Translations under genes and position numbers: made by a program
Notes under the pieces: model-generated
The model's database searches: none
Told to the model about the DNA's origin: nothing
What the model saw: the letters and a program-made list of their open reading frames with translations, nothing else
In this document: positions 60,326-64,000 of the stretch, piece by piece
Layout of the letters: each line of letters begins with the position of its first letter
How positions within the stretch are numbered: the stretch's first letter is position 1
NCBI RefSeq assembly: GCF_934636665.1
Contig: NZ_CAKUAT010000005.1
Location: forward strand, 62,001-126,000
Length of the DNA stretch: 64,000 bases
Direction: 5' to 3'
DNA from: an uncultured Senegalimassilia sp.
Lineage (GTDB): Bacteria; Actinomycetota; Coriobacteriia; Coriobacteriales; Eggerthellaceae

Positions 60326-60796
60326 ATGTCTTGCGATCATAAGAATCCCGTCATCGGTATCATCATGGGCTCCGAGAGCGATATGCCCGCCATGGAGCCT
60401 TGCATGAAGCAGCTTGAGGAGTTCGGCGTGCCGTACGAGGTGAAGGTTGCTAGCGCGCACCGTAAGCCCGCCGAGGTGCATGAGTGGGCCTCCACTGCGC
60501 ATGAGCGCGGCATCAAGGTTATCATCGCCGCTGCCGGTAAGGCTGCTCACCTGGGCGGCGTGGTTGCCGCTTACACCCCCGACCCGGTTATCGCCGTCCC
60601 CATGAAGACGAGCGACCTGGGCGGCCTGGATTCGCTGCTGTCCATGGTACAGATGCCCTCCGGCGTGCCGGTTGCCACCGTCGCCATCAACGGCGCGAAG
60701 AACGCTGCTATCCTGGCAGTGCAGATCATGGGTACCGGCTGCGATGGTGCTCGTCAGAAGATCATCGACATGAAGAAGGCCATGGCCGAGGCGTAA
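60326..60796 (+). CDS. purE: N5-carboxyaminoimidazole ribonucleotide mutase (PurE)
   Basis: A 156-residue class I PurE that rearranges N5-CAIR to CAIR in purine synthesis. IIMGSESDMPAMEP, VASAHRKPAEV and IIAAAGKAAHLGGVVAAYT are the hallmark motifs. The class I type normally needs a PurK partner, which is not in this window. ATG 60326 follows AAAGGG. It is transcribed alone, with a terminator at 60811-60842. Confidence 0.96.
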   Translation: MSCDHKNPVIGIIMGSESDMPAMEPCMKQLEEFGVPYEVKVASAHRKPAEVHEWASTAHERGIKVIIAAAGKAAHLGGVVAAYTPDPVIAVPMKTSDLGGLDSLLSMVQMPSGVPVATVAINGAKNAAILAVQIMGTGCDGARQKIIDMKKAMAEA

Positions 60797-60810
60797 AGCC
60801 GGCCACTTGC

Positions 60811-60842
60811 AAAAGGGCGACGGGGCAACCTGTCGCCCTTTT
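60811..60842 (+). terminator. Terminator of purE
   Basis: AAAAGGGCGAC / GTCGCCCTTTT with a 10-base loop. Confidence 0.9.
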
Positions 60843-60880
60843 GCTATCATGAACAGGTATCAAGACGATTCTCTCCACGT

Positions 60881-60896
60881 TGTTTCACGTGAAACA
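60881..60896. other. parS: parS site
   Basis: Exact TGTTTCACGTGAAACA in the iorA leader, 47 bp before the start codon. It is the rightmost of the 13 sites. Confidence 0.93.
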
Positions 60897-60942
60897 GCAC
60901 AGGGGACGATTCCTGAAACCAGGCTTTGAAGCGGGGAAACAT

Positions 60943-62895
60943 ATGACGAAGAAACTGCTTATGGGCAACGAGGCGTTCGCCCATGCCGCACTTGAGGCGG
61001 GGGTGCGCGTTGTTGCGGGCTATCCCGGGACGCCGTCGTCCGAGGTGACGGAAACCGTGGCGAAGCTGCATGCTTCCGGCGCCGCTCAGGGCATCCATGT
61101 GGAGTGGTCCACGAACGAAAAGAGCGCGCTCGAGCTGCTCGCCGGCGCATCGTATTGCGGCGCACGCACGCTGTTCACCTGCAAGCAGGTGGGCCTGAAC
61201 GTGGCAAGCGACCCGCTGATGAGCCTGAACTACGTGGGGGTGAAGGGCGGCACGGTGTTGTTCGTGGCCGACGACCCCGGTCCTATCTCGTCGCAAACCG
61301 AGCAGGATACGCGTAGGTTCGGCAACTTCGCCAAGGTGCCGGTGCTCGACCCGGCAACGCCTGATCAGGGCTTCGACATGATGAAGGCGGCGTTCGAACT
61401 TTCGGAGCGCTACAAGACGCCGGTTATCGTGCGCCCCACTACGCGTGTGTGCCATGCCTCGACGTTCTTCGATGTTGTCGAGGAAACGCACGCTAAGCCC
61501 ATTCCCGAGGAGGGCTTCGAGCGTGGGCCACGCTGGGTCATCTTCCCGAAGCGTGCCTTTGAGGGCCATGGGGAAATCAACGAGCGCCTGCGTGCGATCG
61601 CCGTCGATTACGCGACGAACCCGGTTTTGAGCGCATTCAATCCCGTTGACGAGCACCGCGTGGCGGGCCAGCTCACCCGTTACGGTATCGTTGCGGGCGG
61701 CGTGTCGGCCGCCTATGCGCTCGAGGCGCTTCGTTTGCTCGAGGAACGCGCGAACGAACGCGGCGTGCAGCTGCCAGCATATCGTTTCTGGCAGGTGGGC
61801 ACCCCCTTCCCGTTCCCCGAGCGCACGTGCGCCGAGTTCATTAAGGGTCTGACCGACGTGCTCGTGCTCGAAGAGCTCGACCACGTGCTCGAAGACGAGC
61901 TTCTGGCGTTCGCGGGCAGGACGCATGCCGAATACAACACGCACGGCAAGCTGACGGGCGAAGCGCGCGATCGCGGTGAGAACGATGTCGACGACATCCT
62001 TGCCCGCTTGGCCGTCTACCTTGGCGTCCCCGAGTTGGCCGAGACCGAAGACGCAGCAACCTACGACAACGCCGACCCTGAGCAGCCCCTCCCGGTCCGC
62101 CCACCGGTGCTGTGCCCGGGTTGCCCGCATCGCGGCAGCTTCTACGCCGTGAAACGCGCGCTGGGCAAGACCCCGGCCGTGTTCTGCGGCGATATCGGGT
62201 GCTATACGCTGGGTAACGCCATGCCGCTTGACGCGGTGGACACGTGCCTGTGCATGGGCGCCGGCATCACCATGGCGCAGGGCTTCTCCGTGGTCGAGCC
62301 GCAGAAGAAGGCCCTGGCGTTCGTCGGCGACTCGACGTTCTTCGCCAGCGGTTTGCCGGGAATCGTGAACGCGGTGTACAACGGCCATGACTTTACGCTG
62401 TGCGTGCTCGACAACGCCACCACTGCCATGACGGGCAGCCAGCCGCATCCGGGCACGGGCGTGACGCTGATGGGCGAGCGCCGCAAACCGGTTTCCATCG
62501 AGGCCGTGCTGAAGGCGGTCGGTTTCGAGTGCATCGTGCACGCCGACCCGCTGAACCTACAGCAGTCCATCGACGCCGCGCGTGAGGCGCTCGATTTCGA
62601 GGGACCTTCTGCCATCATGTTCGAAAGCCCCTGCGTGCAGCTGTTCAAGCCGGCCGCTCCTGTGGTGTTGGACGCTCAGCGTTGTACGGGTTGCAAGAAG
62701 TGCATCACCGAGATCGGATGCCCCGGCATCGGCTTCAACATCGACGCCCGCGGCCCGAAAAGCGGGGAGCGCGGCCAGGCGTTCATCGACGCCGGCCAGT
62801 GCAACGGGTGCGGGCTGTGCACGCAGGTGTGCCCGTTCGACTGCATCTCCGTGGTCGACGCCGCATCCGCCGCAAGCGAAAAGAAGGAGGCCTAG
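60943..62895 (+). CDS. iorA: Indolepyruvate ferredoxin oxidoreductase alpha subunit
   Basis: A 650-residue IorA. With IorB it oxidatively decarboxylates arylpyruvates (from Trp, Phe, Tyr) to aryl-acetyl-CoA, reducing ferredoxin. The N-terminal pyruvate-binding domain has GNEAFAHAALEAGVRVVAGYPGTPSSEV. The TPP domain has CPGCPHRGSFYAVKRAL and GDIGCYTLG. Two 4Fe-4S motifs close the chain (CTGCKKCITEIGC; CNGCGLCTQVC). ATG 60943 follows a GCGGGG stretch; an in-frame ATG at 60880 is inside parS and less likely. One base separates it from iorB. Confidence 0.95.
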   Translation: MTKKLLMGNEAFAHAALEAGVRVVAGYPGTPSSEVTETVAKLHASGAAQGIHVEWSTNEKSALELLAGASYCGARTLFTCKQVGLNVASDPLMSLNYVGVKGGTVLFVADDPGPISSQTEQDTRRFGNFAKVPVLDPATPDQGFDMMKAAFELSERYKTPVIVRPTTRVCHASTFFDVVEETHAKPIPEEGFERGPRWVIFPKRAFEGHGEINERLRAIAVDYATNPVLSAFNPVDEHRVAGQLTRYGIVAGGVSAAYALEALRLLEERANERGVQLPAYRFWQVGTPFPFPERTCAEFIKGLTDVLVLEELDHVLEDELLAFAGRTHAEYNTHGKLTGEARDRGENDVDDILARLAVYLGVPELAETEDAATYDNADPEQPLPVRPPVLCPGCPHRGSFYAVKRALGKTPAVFCGDIGCYTLGNAMPLDAVDTCLCMGAGITMAQGFSVVEPQKKALAFVGDSTFFASGLPGIVNAVYNGHDFTLCVLDNATTAMTGSQPHPGTGVTLMGERRKPVSIEAVLKAVGFECIVHADPLNLQQSIDAAREALDFEGPSAIMFESPCVQLFKPAAPVVLDAQRCTGCKKCITEIGCPGIGFNIDARGPKSGERGQAFIDAGQCNGCGLCTQVCPFDCISVVDAASAASEKKEA

Positions 62896-62896
62896 C

Positions 62897-63493
62897 ATGC
62901 TGAACATCCTGCTCACGGGCGTAGGCGGTCAGGGAACCGTTTTGGCTGCGAAGGTGCTTGCCCAGGCCGCTTTGGAAAAGGGCTGGCAGGTGCGCACGGC
63001 CGAGACCATCGGCATGGCGCAGCGCGGCGGCAACGTGGTGTCGCACGTGCGCATCGGCAACAAGGGCGAGCAGGTGCATGCGCCCCTGGTCAGCCGAGGA
63101 ACCGCTGACCTGATCATCGCGTTCGAGCCGGCAGAGGCCGCTCGCGTGCTGCCTTTCCTTGCCCCTACGGGGACGCTGGTGTTCGCCACCACCGCGGTTC
63201 AGCCGGTGACGGCGGCGCTGTCGAAGAACCCGTACCGCGCTAGCGATGTGATCGCGAACATGGAGCGCGCTCTGACGGATACGCAGGCGAAGCTTGTGCC
63301 CGTCGATGATGCCGCGCTCACGAAGGCAGTCGGCAGCCGCAAGGTGCTCAACAGCCTGTTGCTCGCCAAGGCCTTGCAAACCGGATGCGTGCCCATCGAT
63401 GTCGAAGACCTTCGCGCGGCGATCGCGGCTTGTGTCAAGCCGCGCTTCGTGGATATGAACCTGCAAGCCATCAACGTGGCGGTGGGGGAGTAG
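62897..63493 (+). CDS. iorB: Indolepyruvate ferredoxin oxidoreductase beta subunit
   Basis: A 198-residue IorB, the gamma-type catalytic subunit of 2-oxoacid:ferredoxin oxidoreductases. LLTGVGGQGTVLAAKVLAQAA (8-27), ETIGMAQRGGNVVSHVRIG and a C-terminal helical region match the family. AAGGAGG lies in the end of iorA, so the pair is translationally coupled. It fits upstream of a phenylacetate-CoA ligase. Confidence 0.95.
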   Translation: MLNILLTGVGGQGTVLAAKVLAQAALEKGWQVRTAETIGMAQRGGNVVSHVRIGNKGEQVHAPLVSRGTADLIIAFEPAEAARVLPFLAPTGTLVFATTAVQPVTAALSKNPYRASDVIANMERALTDTQAKLVPVDDAALTKAVGSRKVLNSLLLAKALQTGCVPIDVEDLRAAIAACVKPRFVDMNLQAINVAVGE

Positions 63494-63516
63494 CGCCGAA
63501 AAACCTTCTGTAACAA

Positions 63517-63549
63517 GCAACGGGACCGCAAATCGGTCCCGTTGCCGGT
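63517..63549 (+). terminator. Terminator of iorAB
   Basis: GCAACGGGACCG / CGGTCCCGTTGC with a 5-base loop, followed by CGGTTTT. Confidence 0.8.
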
Positions 63550-63557
63550 TTTGGGGG

Positions 63558-63585
63558 TTGCTTGCGGTTTGGTTTGGCCTACAAT
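63558..63585 (+). promoter_or_regulatory. Candidate promoter before the paaK leader
   Basis: TTGCTT (63558-63563), a 16-bp spacer and TACAAT (63580-63585), 7 bases before a 22-codon leader ORF. Confidence 0.5.
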
Positions 63586-63592
63586 GACCAGT

Positions 63593-63661
63593 ATGACTTC
63601 GGTATTCGACATCCACTTCTCCTCAGCCGCGCGCACCGCGTTGGCTGGTCGATGGCTTTAG
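63593..63661 (+). CDS. Candidate 22-aa leaderless leader peptide
   Basis: ATG 63593 opens a 22-codon frame beginning MTSVFDIHF and ending LAGRWL, stop at 63661. TACAAT ends exactly 7 bases before the ATG, the same spacing as at tadA and rlmN, so the peptide could be made from a leaderless transcript. The peptide holds two Phe and one Trp near its end. A two-stem structured region begins at the stop codon and precedes paaK. An attenuation role is inference. Confidence 0.4.
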   Translation: MTSVFDIHFSSAARTALAGRWL

Positions 63662-63727
63662 CTTCAAGACCTGTAAGGCTTGGGGCCGATTTGCCGTGCT
63701 TTCCCGCAGCCTTTTCGGGCTTGAAGC
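63661..63727 (+). promoter_or_regulatory. Structured leader RNA before paaK
   Basis: Nested stems GCTTCAAG (63661-63668) / CTTGAAGC (63720-63727) and AAGGCT (63675-63680) / AGCCTT (63708-63713) lie between the leader peptide and the paaK start. No T run follows directly. Confidence 0.4.
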
Positions 63728-63794
63728 GCCTACGCACTTTTCCTCACACAGCATGAATAAAACGAAGCAAGCCATTTGAACAAGGGAGCATACT

Positions 63795-64000
63795 ATGCAG
63801 ATGAAGCCGGAGCAGCTTGAGATCATCAAAGAGCAGTTCAAAACCCTGAAGGACCGCTCGGCCTTCTACGCTCGCAAATTCAAGGACATCGATCTGTCCG
63901 ACGTGCAAACCCAGGAAGATTTCGAGAAGCTGCCGTTCTCGGAGAAGGCGGATTTGCGCGAGGCATACCCGCTGGGACTGCAGGCGGTGCCGGACGAGAA
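63795..64000 (+). CDS. paaK: Phenylacetate-CoA ligase (5' part only)
   Basis: Only the first 68 residues lie in the window, and the gene runs off the right edge. The N-terminus MQMKPEQLEIIKEQFKTL, then RSAFYARKFKDI and FEKLPFSEKADLREAYPLG, matches phenylacetate-CoA ligases and related adenylating enzymes (helical start, then the FTxKxDLR-type motif). With iorAB upstream it probably converts aryl acids to or from their CoA thioesters, possibly conserving ATP in amino-acid fermentation. ATG 63795 follows GGGAG. Confidence 0.8.
   Translation, partial: MQMKPEQLEIIKEQFKTLKDRSAFYARKFKDIDLSDVQTQEDFEKLPFSEKADLREAYPLGLQAVPDE

Noticed and set aside
60847..62541. A 564-codon minus-strand frame opposite iorA
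   Set aside because: Antisense shadow; iorA has TPP and ferredoxin motifs.

Overview
The window is the replication-origin region of a GC-rich actinobacterial chromosome. It most likely comes from the class Coriobacteriia, family Eggerthellaceae; this is inferred from gene order and protein character, not from a database match. The core order is rpmH-rnpA-yidD-yidC-khpB-rsmG-parA-parB running left on the minus strand, and dnaA-dnaN-recF-dciA-gyrB-gyrA running right on the plus strand. Thirteen copies of the ParB site TGTTTCACGTGAAACA are spread from base 1996 to base 60896. Almost all genes point away from a centre at about 28.3-32.8 kb, as expected for bidirectional replication from there. 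No insertion sequence, prophage, CRISPR array or rRNA gene was seen.

Left arm (1-28290, mostly minus strand). It opens with a glycine riboswitch that controls an alanine/glycine:cation symporter. Next come a shikimate-kinase-like gene, an EamA transporter, a DUF2207/LemA membrane module, ispE, tadA and citrate synthase. A three-gene operon follows: a DnaQ-DinG exonuclease-helicase, a membrane coiled-coil protein carrying two parS sites in its coding sequence, and a 1234-residue protein that looks like an M28 peptidase split by huge insertions and stripped of most zinc ligands. Then come ddl, rlmN, parB, parA, rsmG and the rpmH operon.

Origin (28290-32809). A 1.2 kb noncoding stretch holds DnaA boxes of the form TTTTCCACA. 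It is followed by an unusual gene for a GHKL-type ATPase fused through a Gln/Pro/Tyr-rich linker to a winged helix, and then by dnaA. The dnaA-dnaN gap holds a parS site, a DnaA-box-like sequence, a GC clamp, five DnaA-trio repeats and AT-rich DNA, which makes it the likely unwinding site.

Right arm (32810-64000, almost all plus strand). It carries the replication and topoisomerase genes, a tRNA-Ile/tRNA-Ala pair downstream of gyrA, typA and a PrsA-like lipoprotein. These are followed by an ABC ATPase, the rpsF-ssb-rpsR-rplI-dnaB cluster, a YhaO/YhaN nuclease-ATPase pair, purA, purD, a radical-SAM protein, purE, iorAB (arylpyruvate:ferredoxin oxidoreductase) and the start of a phenylacetate-CoA ligase. 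A possible leaderless 22-codon leader peptide precedes the ligase. All four tRNA-Ser isoacceptors for the six serine codons lie in this one window. The iorAB-paaK end suggests an anaerobic amino-acid fermenter.
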